From Nocardia salmonicida NBRC 13393 (GTDB lineage Bacteria > Actinomycetota > Actinomycetes > Mycobacteriales > Mycobacteriaceae), in contig NZ_BDBR01000002.1 of the NCBI RefSeq assembly GCF_001613085.1, forward strand, positions 186,001-250,000: DNA of 64,000 nt. The letters run 5' to 3'. A program made the translations under genes and the position numbers. The notes beneath the pieces were generated by a model. It was not told where the DNA came from, did no database searches, and saw only the letters and a list, made by a program, of their open reading frames with translations. Of the stretch, positions 28,133-37,736 are shown in pieces. Numbering within the stretch: position 1 is the first letter of the stretch; each line of letters starts with the position of its first letter.

Positions 28133-30298
28133 ATGACTGACAACATGATTGCCTGGGATCTCGGCGCCGACCGGGTGCTCGTGCTCACCATGGACGACCC
28201 GAACCAGTCCACCAACACGATGACCGAGGCGTTCGCCCGCGACCTCACCGCGACCGTCGACCGGCTCGAGGCCGAGAAGGACAGCTTCGACGGCGTCATC
28301 CTCACCTCGGGCAAGGACACCTTCTTCGCCGGTGGTGACCTGAACCTGCTGATGAACGCGACACCGGAGACCGCCCCGCAGATCGCGCTCGGCCTCGACA
28401 CCTACAAGGCCGCGTTCCGTCGGCTCGAGACGCTGGGCAAGCCGGTGGTCGCCGCGATCAACGGCACCGCGCTCGGCGGTGGCTTCGAGGTCGCGCTCGC
28501 CACCCACCACCGGATCGCGCTCGACGCCAAGGGCAGCCTGCTCGGCTTGCCGGAGGTCACCTTCGGGTTGCTGCCCGGCGCGGGTGGCGTCACCAGGACG
28601 GTGCGGCTGCTCGGCATCACCAACGCGGTGCTCAATGTCGTCGGCCAGGGCCAGCGGATGAAGCCCGCCAAGGCGTTGCAGGTCGGGATCATCCACGAGG
28701 TCGCCGCTACCAGCGACGAGATGTTCGCGCAGGCCCGTGCCTGGATCGCGGCCAACCCCGAGGCCGCGCAGCCGTGGGATGTGAAGGGCTACAAGATCCC
28801 CGGCGGCACCCCGTCGAGCCCGGCGGTCGCGGCGAACCTGCCCGCGTTTCCGGCCAACGTGCGCAAGCAGCTCAAGGGTTCGCCGATGCCCGCACCGATC
28901 GCGGTGCTCGCCACCGCGGTGGAGGGGGCGCAGGTCGACATCGACACCGCGTTCGCGATCGAGACCCGTTACTGCGCCAACCTGATCTGTGGTCAGGTCT
29001 CGACGAACATGATCAAATCCCTGTTCTTCGATCTGGGAACGATCAACAAGGGCGGCAGCCGCCCCGAAGGCTTCCCCGTGCGCACGCCGGAGAAGGTCCT
29101 CGTGCTCGGCGCGGGCATGATGGGCGCGGGCATCGCCTATGTGCAGGCTCGCGCCGGCATGCAGGTCGTGTTGAAGGACGTCACCATCGAGGCGGCCGAG
29201 CGCGGAAAGGCCTACTCGCGCAAGCTGCTCGACAAGGCGCTGCGCAAGGGTGCGATCACGCAGGACAAGTACGACGAGATCCTCGGTCGCATCCATCCGT
29301 CCGCGGATCCGGCCGACGCCGCGGGCTGCGACTTCGTGGTCGAGGCGGTGTTCGAGGATCCGAGCCTGAAGAAGAAGGTGTTCGGCGAGATCGAACATCT
29401 GGTGAACTCCGATGCCCTGCTCGGGTCCAACACCTCGACCCTGCCGATCACCGATCTGTCCACCGGCGTGAAGCGGCCGAAGGACTTCATCGGTCTGCAC
29501 TTCTTCTCCCCGGTGGACAAGATGCCACTGGTCGAGATCGTCGTCGGCGACGAAACCAGCGACGAAGCCATCGCCCGCGCCATCGACTACACCCTGGCGA
29601 TCAAGAAGACGCCGATCGTGGTCAACGACAGCCGCGGCTTCTTCACCAGCCGGGTCATCGGCCAGTTCATGGACGAGGCCATCGCGCTGGTCGCCGAGGG
29701 CGTGCACCCGGCCTCGGTCGAGCAGGCAGCCACACAGGCCGGCTACCCGGTGGGTGCGTTGGCGCTGGCCGACGAGATCAATATGAAGCTGGCGCAGAAG
29801 ATCCGGCGCAGCCTGAAGGAGAACCTGCTCGCCGAAGGCAAGGAGTGGGTCGACTCGAAGGCCTATCCGCTCGTCGACGCGATGGTCGACGACTTCGATC
29901 GACCGGGCCGACTCGAGGGTCGCGGCTTCTACGAATACGACGCCGACGGCAAGAAACTCGGCCTGTGGCCGGGACTGGTCGAGAAGTACACCCGTGACGA
30001 TCACGGCATCGCGTTCATCGACATGCAGGAACGGATGCTGTTCGCCGAATCCCTCGATACCGTGCGGTGTTTCGACGAGGGCGTGCTGCGCACCGTGCCG
30101 GACGCCAATATCGGGTCGATCTTCGGCATCGGGTTCCCGGCCTGGACCGGCGGCGTGATCCAGTACATCAACCAGTACGCGGGCGGCCTGACCGGATTCG
30201 TCGCACGGGCCGATGAGCTGCGGGCCGCCTACGGCGAGCGGTTCGAGGTCCCGGAGTCGTTGCGGGTCAAGGCCGCTGCCGGGGAAACGCTCGGCTGA
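28133..30298 (+). CDS. fadB: FadB, fatty acid oxidation multifunctional enzyme
   Basis: A 721-residue two-domain enzyme. Residues 1 to about 250 are an enoyl-CoA hydratase (AINGTALGGGFEVALATHHR oxyanion loop and PEVTFGLLPGAGGVTRTVRL). Residues about 320-500 are the NAD-binding 3-hydroxyacyl-CoA dehydrogenase (VLVLGAGMMGAGIAYVQA), followed by the C-terminal domain with PIVVNDSRGFFTSRV. It hydrates enoyl-CoA and oxidises the product in the beta-oxidation cycle. ATG 28133 has GAAGGA with a long spacing of about 12 nt. It ends at a strong terminator. Confidence 0.95.
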   Translation: MTDNMIAWDLGADRVLVLTMDDPNQSTNTMTEAFARDLTATVDRLEAEKDSFDGVILTSGKDTFFAGGDLNLLMNATPETAPQIALGLDTYKAAFRRLETLGKPVVAAINGTALGGGFEVALATHHRIALDAKGSLLGLPEVTFGLLPGAGGVTRTVRLLGITNAVLNVVGQGQRMKPAKALQVGIIHEVAATSDEMFAQARAWIAANPEAAQPWDVKGYKIPGGTPSSPAVAANLPAFPANVRKQLKGSPMPAPIAVLATAVEGAQVDIDTAFAIETRYCANLICGQVSTNMIKSLFFDLGTINKGGSRPEGFPVRTPEKVLVLGAGMMGAGIAYVQARAGMQVVLKDVTIEAAERGKAYSRKLLDKALRKGAITQDKYDEILGRIHPSADPADAAGCDFVVEAVFEDPSLKKKVFGEIEHLVNSDALLGSNTSTLPITDLSTGVKRPKDFIGLHFFSPVDKMPLVEIVVGDETSDEAIARAIDYTLAIKKTPIVVNDSRGFFTSRVIGQFMDEAIALVAEGVHPASVEQAATQAGYPVGALALADEINMKLAQKIRRSLKENLLAEGKEWVDSKAYPLVDAMVDDFDRPGRLEGRGFYEYDADGKKLGLWPGLVEKYTRDDHGIAFIDMQERMLFAESLDTVRCFDEGVLRTVPDANIGSIFGIGFPAWTGGVIQYINQYAGGLTGFVARADELRAAYGERFEVPESLRVKAAAGETLG

Positions 30299-30311
30299 CC
30301 TATACGACGAA

Positions 30312-30355
30312 CAGAACCCCCGTCGCCCGGTTTTCCCGGGCGACGGGGGGTTCTG
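30312..30355. terminator. Bidirectional hairpin terminator after fadB
   Basis: CAGAACCCCCGTCGCCCGG (30312-30330) pairs with the arm 30336-30355, with one bulged G, around a short T-rich loop. It separates convergent fadB and the acyl-CoA dehydrogenase. Confidence 0.8.
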
Positions 30356-30366
30356 TGTCGGAGCGG

Positions 30367-31515
30367 CTACAGGGAACGGGCGATCAGTTCCTTCATGATC
30401 TCGTTCGTTCCCGCGAGAATGCGAAGTACCCGCGCGCTGGTGAAGATCTCCGAGATCGGGTATTCGGTCATGAATCCGTATCCGCCGAACAACTGCAGGC
30501 ACCGGTCGGCGACCACGCTCAACTGATCGGTGAGCCAGTATTTCGCCATCGATGCCGTTGCCACATCGAGTTCGCCCGCCAGGTGTCGGGTGAGGCAGTC
30601 GTCGAGGAAGACGCGACTGATTCGGGCGATGGTGGCGCATTCGGCGAGCTCGAACTTGGTGTTCTGGAAGCCGAGCAGCGGCTTTCCGAAGGCCTGCCGA
30701 TCCTTGGTGTACGCGATGGTCATCGCCACCGCGGCCTCCATGGACGCCACAGCCATCACCGCGCAGACGAGTCGCTCCTGCTGGAGCAGCGTCATCATCT
30801 GGTAGAAGCCTTGCCCCTCGGCCTCGCCGAGCAGGTTGCCGACCGGCACCCGCAGGCCGTCGAAGAACAGCTCAGCGGTGTCCTGGCCGGTGCCGCCGAT
30901 CTTGGACAGGGTGCGTCCGCGAGTGAAGCCGGGGGTGTCGTCACCGACCTCCGCGAAGATGAGCGAGACCCCGGCGGCCCCTTTGTCGGGGTCGGTCTTC
31001 GCGGCGATGATCACCCCGTCGCAGAGCGCGCCGTTACTGATGAACATCTTCGAACCGGTGATGACGTACTCGTCGCCGTCGCGCACCGCCCTGGTCTGGA
31101 TGTTCTGCAGGTCCGAGCCCGTGCCCGGTTCGGTCATCGCGATCGAGAGCAGGCACTCGCCGCTGGTCACCTCAGGCAGAATGCGCCGCTTGAGCTCCTC
31201 GGAGGCGAACTCGACGAGATAGGGCGCGATGATCCCGGAGTGGATCGAGATGCCCATCGACGTATCGCCTGCCCGCGATTGGGCCTCGATGATCGCCGCT
31301 TCGTGTGCGAACGTGCCGCCCCCGCCGCCGTACTCTTCCGGCACGGACGGGGCGAGCAACCCGAGCTTGCCTGCCTTCCGGTACAGGTCACGGTCGGGGT
31401 GGCCCTGCTGTTTGTACCGCTCGGCGCCAGGAAGCACCTCCTTCTCGAAGAACTTCGTCGCGAGTTCGCGAACAGCCACGATCTCGTCGTCTACCCAGCC
31501 CGCTTGTGCGGTCAT
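30367..31515 (-). CDS. Acyl-CoA dehydrogenase
   Basis: A 382-residue flavoprotein of the FadE family. It begins DEIVAVRELATKFFEKEVLP and has SIAMTEPGTGSDLQNIQTRA, DRQAFGKPLLGFQNTKFELA and CLQLFGGYGFMTEYPISEIF. ATG 31515 is chosen because GGGAGG lies 5 nt upstream; the longer frame has no ribosome site. Upstream, AATCTG-N6-CAGATT (31544-31561) resembles the fadA operator, so this gene probably belongs to the same regulon. Confidence 0.9.
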   Translation of the reverse strand: MTAQAGWVDDEIVAVRELATKFFEKEVLPGAERYKQQGHPDRDLYRKAGKLGLLAPSVPEEYGGGGGTFAHEAAIIEAQSRAGDTSMGISIHSGIIAPYLVEFASEELKRRILPEVTSGECLLSIAMTEPGTGSDLQNIQTRAVRDGDEYVITGSKMFISNGALCDGVIIAAKTDPDKGAAGVSLIFAEVGDDTPGFTRGRTLSKIGGTGQDTAELFFDGLRVPVGNLLGEAEGQGFYQMMTLLQQERLVCAVMAVASMEAAVAMTIAYTKDRQAFGKPLLGFQNTKFELAECATIARISRVFLDDCLTRHLAGELDVATASMAKYWLTDQLSVVADRCLQLFGGYGFMTEYPISEIFTSARVLRILAGTNEIMKELIARSL

Positions 31516-31543
31516 CAGTGCCTCCCAGGACGCCATCTGCCTC

Positions 31544-31578
31544 AATCTGCGAAAACAGATTGTCAGATATATTGGCAG
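31544..31578. promoter_or_regulatory. fadAB-type operator upstream of an acyl-CoA dehydrogenase
   Basis: AATCTG (31544-31549), six bases, then CAGATT (31556-31561) and TTGTCAGAT (31560-31568). The same TTGTCAGAT word occurs at 26827 and 26857 before fadA. TTGGCAG follows at 31572-31578. Confidence 0.5.
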
Positions 31579-31618
31579 AACGTCAACAGCGAGCCGTGCG
31601 CGGTCCGGGTCGTGGTGA

Positions 31619-32686
31619 TCAGCGCCGACCTCGGGTGCGTCGGTAGGCGGCTGGTGTGGTGGCCGTCCAGCGTTTGAAGGCGCGGATGAAGGGGCCTGCC
31701 TCGGTGTAGCCGAGCCGCGCGGAGATCTCCTCGACCGAGAGCGCGGTCGCGGCCAACATGTCCTCGGCCAGACCGCGCCGCGCCTCGTCGAGCAGGACGC
31801 GGTAGCTGGTTCCGTCCGCGGCGAGATGTCGTCGTAGAGTGCGGCCGGTGATGCCGAGGTCGTGGGCGACCGCGTCCAGTGACGGCGGTATCGCGATCCC
31901 CGCGCTGCCGCTGCCTGCCAGGAGGTGGTCGCGAACGTCGGCCGCTATCCCGGTGCGGGTGGTCCGGCGGTCGATCAGCTCACGGCATTGCGCCAGACAC
32001 AGTGCCAATGTGGCCTGATTCGCCTGCGGCAGTAGCTGGTTCAGGGTTTCGGCGGAGATCGAAATGCTGGTCTCGGCCTGCGCGTACCGGGGGTGTACGC
32101 CCAGGATCGCGGCGATCTGGTCCCCGTAGTCGGGTTCTGGGAACGCGAACCGCGCATGGTGGATGTCGACCGGTCGCCCGAGTAGGTCGCCGAGCACTCG
32201 ATGCATCGCGAAGGTGTCGCGCTCGACGAGGAATTGCCGTACGTCATCGGGTATCCGATCGTGTCGGATCCGGGCGATCATCTGCTGGTCGTTGACTTCC
32301 ACGACCGGCGTGCAGAACGCGAAGCTCAACTGAAAGTAGCTCAGCGCCAGGGAGATCGCCTCGCCGAGGGTGGGACTGGTGATCCAGGCGTAGCCGTAGA
32401 TGCCGAAGGCGCTGATGCGATAACTGCGACCTACCTCGATGCCGAGCGCGGGCCTGGTTCCGAGTTCGCGCAGCAGATTGCGAACCACCAGCAGTTCCGT
32501 GCGGGCATCGATCTGGCGGTCGGCGGAGTCGAGGTCGGCGACGGACAGGCCGGTGCCGCCGAGGACGGACGTGGGATCGGCGCCGTGTTCGACCGCGAAC
32601 CGGTTCATCACGGCGACACTGGCGACACCCCGTGGGAAGTCCCACGTGTCCACTTCTGGCTCCTGCCGCGCGCGCATGCCTTCCAT
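31619..32686 (-). CDS. AraC-family regulator (VirS-like)
   Basis: A 355-residue two-domain protein. The N-terminal half is a ligand-binding domain of the type found in VirS and related regulators (QIDARTELLVVRNLLRELG; SYRISAFGIYGYAWITSPTL). The C-terminal 100 residues are AraC HTH: DAVAHDLGITGRTLRRHLAADGTSYR and EISARLGYTEAGPFIRAF. It is divergent from the monooxygenase gene (32789), as virS is from mymA in mycobacteria, and likely activates it. Start ATG 32686 has CAGG near; 32677 and a longer frame are possible. Confidence 0.85.
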   Translation of the reverse strand: MEGMRARQEPEVDTWDFPRGVASVAVMNRFAVEHGADPTSVLGGTGLSVADLDSADRQIDARTELLVVRNLLRELGTRPALGIEVGRSYRISAFGIYGYAWITSPTLGEAISLALSYFQLSFAFCTPVVEVNDQQMIARIRHDRIPDDVRQFLVERDTFAMHRVLGDLLGRPVDIHHARFAFPEPDYGDQIAAILGVHPRYAQAETSISISAETLNQLLPQANQATLALCLAQCRELIDRRTTRTGIAADVRDHLLAGSGSAGIAIPPSLDAVAHDLGITGRTLRRHLAADGTSYRVLLDEARRGLAEDMLAATALSVEEISARLGYTEAGPFIRAFKRWTATTPAAYRRTRGRR

Positions 32687-32788
32687 TATGGCCTGAAATG
32701 TCAATTTTCTGTCCGCGCGCGTCCTCGTCACCGCGTCGACGGCGACCTACCGTTGACCCGAGATATCCATGACTCGAGGAGCTTCGCT

Positions 32789-34273
32789 ATGCGCATTCGG
32801 ACAACGCCGTCCGCTGTCATCATCGGCACAGGGTTCGGTGGTCTCGGCATGGCGATGGAACTGCTGCGCCATGGTTTCGATGACCTCGTCATCCTGGAGC
32901 GGGCCTCGGACGTGGGCGGCGTGTGGCGGGAGAACACCTACCCGGGCGCCGGTTGCGATATTCCGTCCCCGCTCTACTCGTACTCCTACGTGCCGAAATC
33001 GAATTGGCCCAAGCGCTTTTCGGGGCAGTCCGATATTTACGCCTATCTGCGTGAGGTGGCGCGCGACAACAATCTGCTCGAGCGGATCCGGTTCGAGTCC
33101 GAGGTGACCGAAGCCGAGTTCGACGATGCGAGCGGGACATGGACGGTGCGCACCGCCGACGGCTACGAGGTGACCACCGACGTGCTGATTTCCGCGGTCG
33201 GCCAGCTGTCGCGGCCCGCGTTGCCCACCATCACGGGCATCGGCTCGTTCGACGGACCCGCGTTCCACTCCGCGGAGTGGGACCACAGCGTCGACCTGAC
33301 GGGCAAGCGGGTCGCCGTGGTCGGTACCGGCGCCAGCGCGATCCAGTTCGTGCCCGCGATCCAGCCGCGGGTGGCGGCGCTGACGCTGTTCCAGCGCTCG
33401 GCAGCGTGGGTGCTGCCCAAGCCCGATGTCGAGTACAAGCCGTGGCATCACCGGATGTTCGCGGCGGTGCCGCCGGTCCGGCTCGCCGAGCGGTTCGCGG
33501 TGTGGGCGCTGTGTGAGTTCCTGTCGCTCGGCATCGCCGATGTCCCCGCGATCAGGGGCCTGGTCGCGAAGATCGCGGTGAATCATCTGCGCAGGCAGGT
33601 CACCGACCCGGAGCTGCGCGCGAAACTGACGCCCGACTACGCGCCCGGCTGCAAGCGCGGGCTGTTCTCCAACAACTACTATCCGGCGCTGACCCAGCCG
33701 AACGTGCGGGTGGAGACGACCGAGATCGCCGAAATCGTGCCGACCGGGGTGAGAACCGCCGACGGTGTGCTGCACGAGGTCGACGTGATCATCTACGGAA
33801 CCGGGTTCAAGGGCACCGAATTCCTGTGGCCGATGAAGATCCACGGCGCGAACGGGCTCGCGCTGGAGGATGAATGGCAGGGCGGTGCCCGCGCCTATCA
33901 CGGCATGTCGGTGCCGGGATTCCCGAATATGTTCATGGTGTACGGGCCCAATACGAATCTGGGTGTCGGCTCCATCGTCTACATGATCGAATCGCAGGCT
34001 CGCTATATCCGCCAGGGGATGCAGGAACTGTCCCGCAATCCGGCGCACACGCTCGATGTCCGGCGTGCGGTGGCCGAGGAATACGACATGAAGCTGCAAG
34101 CCCGGCTCGACCGTACGCCGTGGGGTCTGTGCTCGAGCTGGTACCGCAACGCCGCAGGCCGGATCACCAACAACTGGCCGGGCGCGGTCGTGAGCTACCG
34201 ACTGCAGACCCGAACACTGCGCCCCGAGGACTACCACCTGCGCGCCGGCACGACAACGACCGCGGGCCAGTGA
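32789..34273 (+). CDS. Flavin-containing Baeyer-Villiger-type monooxygenase
   Basis: A 494-residue class B flavoprotein monooxygenase with AVIIGTGFGGLGMAMELLR for FAD and KRVAVVGTGASAIQFVPAI for NADPH. The BVMO fingerprint reads F-x-G-x3-H-x3-W-D here (FDGPAFHSAEWD): the final position is Asp, the accepted alternative to Pro. VIIYGTGFKGTEF follows. It inserts oxygen into ketones or oxidises N/S. ATG 32789 follows CGAGGAG. It heads an operon with an acyl-CoA ligase (35 nt gap) and a GMC oxidase, resembling mymA-type lipid-modification operons. Confidence 0.9.
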   Translation: MRIRTTPSAVIIGTGFGGLGMAMELLRHGFDDLVILERASDVGGVWRENTYPGAGCDIPSPLYSYSYVPKSNWPKRFSGQSDIYAYLREVARDNNLLERIRFESEVTEAEFDDASGTWTVRTADGYEVTTDVLISAVGQLSRPALPTITGIGSFDGPAFHSAEWDHSVDLTGKRVAVVGTGASAIQFVPAIQPRVAALTLFQRSAAWVLPKPDVEYKPWHHRMFAAVPPVRLAERFAVWALCEFLSLGIADVPAIRGLVAKIAVNHLRRQVTDPELRAKLTPDYAPGCKRGLFSNNYYPALTQPNVRVETTEIAEIVPTGVRTADGVLHEVDVIIYGTGFKGTEFLWPMKIHGANGLALEDEWQGGARAYHGMSVPGFPNMFMVYGPNTNLGVGSIVYMIESQARYIRQGMQELSRNPAHTLDVRRAVAEEYDMKLQARLDRTPWGLCSSWYRNAAGRITNNWPGAVVSYRLQTRTLRPEDYHLRAGTTTTAGQ

Positions 34274-34307
34274 TATTCACCGACCAGAACTCACCAGAGG
34301 ATCATCG

Positions 34308-35972
34308 ATGAAGCTGACGAACGGCGCTGTGGCCGACGTACGCGAGAAGTTGACGGCGGTGCGTCGACTGCACCGAACCGGCCTGATCGACCTATGGCGA
34401 CCGCGCCGGATCAAGCGCATGATCGCGCTCAACAACTCCTACGGCCCCCAGGCGGCGATGATCAGCGCCGGGGCGGCCGATCGGCCCGACGAACCCGCGC
34501 TGACCGACGAGCGCGGGGTACTGACCTACCGCGAGCTCGACGAACAGTCCAATGCCCTGGCACACGGTTTGCTCGGGCAGGGCCTGCGTGGCGGCGAGGT
34601 GATCGGCGTGCTGGCGCGTGACCATCGTGGCCTGGTGCTGGCGATGGTGGCAGCGGGCAAGGCCGGGTTACGGCTGGCCATGCTGAACACCAGTTTCGCC
34701 AAGCCGCAGCTCACCGAAGTCGCTGTGCGGGAGAAGGTTCGCGCGATTCTGTTCGACAGCGAATTCGCCGGACTGGTCGATGCGCTGCCCGCGGACATGC
34801 CACGGATTCTCAGCTGGGTAGATGAGGAACACACGCCGCTGCCGGGCGCACTGACTATCGCCATGCTGGTGTCGGCGAACAGCAGTGACCCGCTGCCACC
34901 ACCGGACCGGCCCGCCGGCTTCATCATCCTCACCAGTGGCACCACCGGTCTGCCCAAAGGTGCGCCGCGGACCAAGGTATCTCCGTTCGCCACCGCACTC
35001 GTCGTCGACCGGGTGCCGTTTCCGCGCGGCGGGGTCGTGATGATCGCGACCCCGGTCTTTCACACCACGGGTATGGGCACCTGGACGATAGCCAGCGCGC
35101 TCGGCGCCCACATCGTGCTGCGGCGCCGCTTCGACGCGAAAGCCACGTTGGCAGCGATCGAGAAGCATTCGGTCGAGATGCTGGTCGCGGTGCCGACCCA
35201 GTTGAACCGCATTCTCGCGCTCGGTCCCGAGACCATCGCCGAGTACGACACCTCGTCGTTGCGCACAGTGTTCGTCGGCGGCGCACCGCTGCCACCCGAC
35301 CTGGCGACCCGATGGCAGGACGCCTTCGGCGACGTGCTCTACAACGGGTACGGTTCCACCGAGGTCGCGATCACCGCCGTCGCGCAGCCGCACGAATTGC
35401 GGCGTGCGCCAGGCACTGTCGGCCGGGCGCCGGTCACCGCGCGCATCGCGCTTTACGACAGCGAGGATCGCCGGATCACCGAGGCGAACATCTCGGGGCG
35501 CATCTTCGCTCGCACCGTCGCACCGTTCGAGGGCTACACCGACGGGAAGACCAAACAGATCATCGACGGGTACATGTCGACCGGGGACATGGGCCACTTC
35601 GACTCCGACGGGCTGCTGTTCATCGACGGCCGCGACGACGACATGGTCGTCTGCGGCGGCGAGAACGTCTATCCGCTGGAGGTGGAGAATCTGCTGATGG
35701 GTCGCGCCGATATCGCCGACGTCGCGGTGATCGGTGTCGACGACGCGGACTTCGGACAGCGATTGCGCGCCTTCGTCGTTCCCGCCACCGACCACGAGCC
35801 GGTCGCGCAGGAGATCAAGGACTACGTCAAAGACAACCTCGCCAGATACAAGGTGCCCCGTGACGTGGTGTTCCTCGACGAGATGCCGCGCAATCCCACC
35901 GGCAAGATCGTGCGCAAGGCGCTGACCGAGTACGTCGTCGACGGGCCTGTGGGCCGAGGAGTGAAGCCATGA
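34308..35972 (+). CDS. Acyl-CoA ligase (FadD family)
   Basis: A 554-residue adenylate-forming enzyme that activates a fatty or aryl acid to the AMP-ester and then CoA thioester. ILTSGTTGLPKGAPRTK is the P-loop; YNGYGSTEVAITAVA is the A5 region, STGDMGHFDSDG A7, and PRNPTGKIVRKAL holds the C-terminal Lys. FadD12-like length. It is in an operon between the monooxygenase and the GMC oxidase, overlapping the latter by 4 nt. Its substrate might be a product of the monooxygenase. Confidence 0.9.
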   Translation: MKLTNGAVADVREKLTAVRRLHRTGLIDLWRPRRIKRMIALNNSYGPQAAMISAGAADRPDEPALTDERGVLTYRELDEQSNALAHGLLGQGLRGGEVIGVLARDHRGLVLAMVAAGKAGLRLAMLNTSFAKPQLTEVAVREKVRAILFDSEFAGLVDALPADMPRILSWVDEEHTPLPGALTIAMLVSANSSDPLPPPDRPAGFIILTSGTTGLPKGAPRTKVSPFATALVVDRVPFPRGGVVMIATPVFHTTGMGTWTIASALGAHIVLRRRFDAKATLAAIEKHSVEMLVAVPTQLNRILALGPETIAEYDTSSLRTVFVGGAPLPPDLATRWQDAFGDVLYNGYGSTEVAITAVAQPHELRRAPGTVGRAPVTARIALYDSEDRRITEANISGRIFARTVAPFEGYTDGKTKQIIDGYMSTGDMGHFDSDGLLFIDGRDDDMVVCGGENVYPLEVENLLMGRADIADVAVIGVDDADFGQRLRAFVVPATDHEPVAQEIKDYVKDNLARYKVPRDVVFLDEMPRNPTGKIVRKALTEYVVDGPVGRGVKP

Positions 35973-37639
35973 CCGAGTACGACTACGACGTGATCGTGAT
36001 CGGTTCCGGGTTCGGCGGCAGCGTCACGGCCTTGCGGTTGACCGAGAAGGGGTACCGTGTCGGCGTTCTCGAATCCGGGCGGCGGTGGAATCCCGAGGAT
36101 TTCCCGAAGTCCAATTGGAATATCCGTAAGTCGCTGTGGATGCCCCGACTCGGCTTGACCGGACCGCAGCGCATCAGCGTTCTCGGCAAGTGCGCGGTCT
36201 TCAGCGGGTCGGGGGTCGGGGGAGGGTCGGTGATCTACGGGAATACCCTCTACGAGCCGCTGCCCGCGTTCTACGAAGATCGCGCGTGGTCGCACATCAC
36301 GGACTGGAAGTCGGAGTTGGCGCCGTACTACGATCAGGCCAAACGGATGCTCGGCGTGCGAACCAATCCACGCGTGGGACCCAAAGACGCAGTGCTGCTG
36401 ACGATTTCCGAGCGACGCGGGGTCGCCGACACGTTCCACCGCACGAATGTCGGGGTCTTCTTCAACGAGGGCGAGGAGGGCACCGAGGTGCCCGATCCGT
36501 ATTTCGGTGGCGCCGGGCCGACGCGCGCCGGCTGCATTCATTGCTCCGAATGTCTGACCGGGTGCACGCACAATGCCAAGAACACCACCACGGTGAACTA
36601 TCTGTACCTGGCCGAGCGCAACGGCGCCGAGGTGCACCCGCTCACCACGGTCACCTCGGTGCGGCCCGACGGCGACGGCGGCTACGTCGTGGACACCATG
36701 CGTTCGGGCGGTGTCGTCCGCAAGGATCGGCGCACATTCACCGCAGGCCAAGTCGTCTTCGCCGCGGCCGCTCTGGGAACCCAGAAGTTGCTGCACCGCA
36801 TGCGAAACGACGGCGTGCTGCCGGAATTGTCGCCACGGCTCGGTGAGCTGACCAGAAGCAATTCCGAGGCGGTGGTCGCAGTCTGCAGTCGTAGTCGCTA
36901 CGACATGTCTCAGGGCGTGGCGATCACCTCCTCGATTCATCCTGAGCCGCAAACCCATATCGAGGTGTGCTCGTACGGCAAGGGGCACAACGCGCTGTTC
37001 ACCCAGGGCCTACCGATGATCGACGGCGGCGCCTTCCGGGTGCTGCGGCTGCTGCTCATGGTGCTGGCGCATCCGCTCCAGTTCATCCGGCTGAAGAATG
37101 TCTATCGCGCCGCCGAGCGCTCGGTCGTGCTGCTCGTGATGCAATCGCTGGACAACTCGCTGACGTCCTATCTGAAGGGACGACGTCTGGTCACCAAGCA
37201 GGGGTCGGGGGAACCGAATCCTGAGTGGATCCCGATCGCGCACGACATCGCTCGCGAGTACGCCGCCGAAATCGACGGTGACGCGGGAAATCTGATCACC
37301 GACCTGCTCGGCATTCCGGCCACCGCGCATTACATCGGCGGCGCCACGATCGGCGACGCCGCCGATACCGGTGTCGTCGACCCATGGCAGCGGGTCTACG
37401 GATATCCGGGCCTGCACATCGCCGACGGCAGTGCGGTCACGGCCAACCTCGGGGTGAACCCGTCGTTGACCATCACCGCGCAGGCGGAGCGTGCGATGGC
37501 GTTCTGGCCCAACAAGGGCGAGGCCGACCCCCGTCCCGCGCTGGGTTCGGCGTACGTCCGCGTCGCACCGGTCATGCCGAAGCAGCCCGCCGTCCCCGCC
37601 ACCGCGCCCGCCGCATTGCGCCTCTCGATTGGGGGCTGA
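35969..37639 (+). CDS. GMC oxidoreductase, cholesterol-oxidase-like (ChoD-type)
   Basis: A 556-residue flavoprotein. VIVIGSGFGGSVTALRLTEK opens the FAD fold, SGSGVGGGSVIYGN follows, and C-terminal HYIGGATIGDAAD plus ADGSAVTANLGVNPS have the active His and Asn arrangement of the cholesterol-oxidase group. A Cys cluster CIHCSECLTGC near residue 190, known from ChoD-like enzymes, could hold a metal. It would oxidise an alcohol, with sterols as candidates. The start overlaps the ligase gene stop by 4 nt. Confidence 0.86.
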   Translation: MTEYDYDVIVIGSGFGGSVTALRLTEKGYRVGVLESGRRWNPEDFPKSNWNIRKSLWMPRLGLTGPQRISVLGKCAVFSGSGVGGGSVIYGNTLYEPLPAFYEDRAWSHITDWKSELAPYYDQAKRMLGVRTNPRVGPKDAVLLTISERRGVADTFHRTNVGVFFNEGEEGTEVPDPYFGGAGPTRAGCIHCSECLTGCTHNAKNTTTVNYLYLAERNGAEVHPLTTVTSVRPDGDGGYVVDTMRSGGVVRKDRRTFTAGQVVFAAAALGTQKLLHRMRNDGVLPELSPRLGELTRSNSEAVVAVCSRSRYDMSQGVAITSSIHPEPQTHIEVCSYGKGHNALFTQGLPMIDGGAFRVLRLLLMVLAHPLQFIRLKNVYRAAERSVVLLVMQSLDNSLTSYLKGRRLVTKQGSGEPNPEWIPIAHDIAREYAAEIDGDAGNLITDLLGIPATAHYIGGATIGDAADTGVVDPWQRVYGYPGLHIADGSAVTANLGVNPSLTITAQAERAMAFWPNKGEADPRPALGSAYVRVAPVMPKQPAVPATAPAALRLSIGG

Positions 37640-37736
37640 GGTCTCGTCATCGTTCGACGATCGCCACATCGGCGCTGCGTGCACGCGGGCATATCATGTC
37701 AGCGAGGGCTAGACGAACTCGCACGCAGCGCGTTGA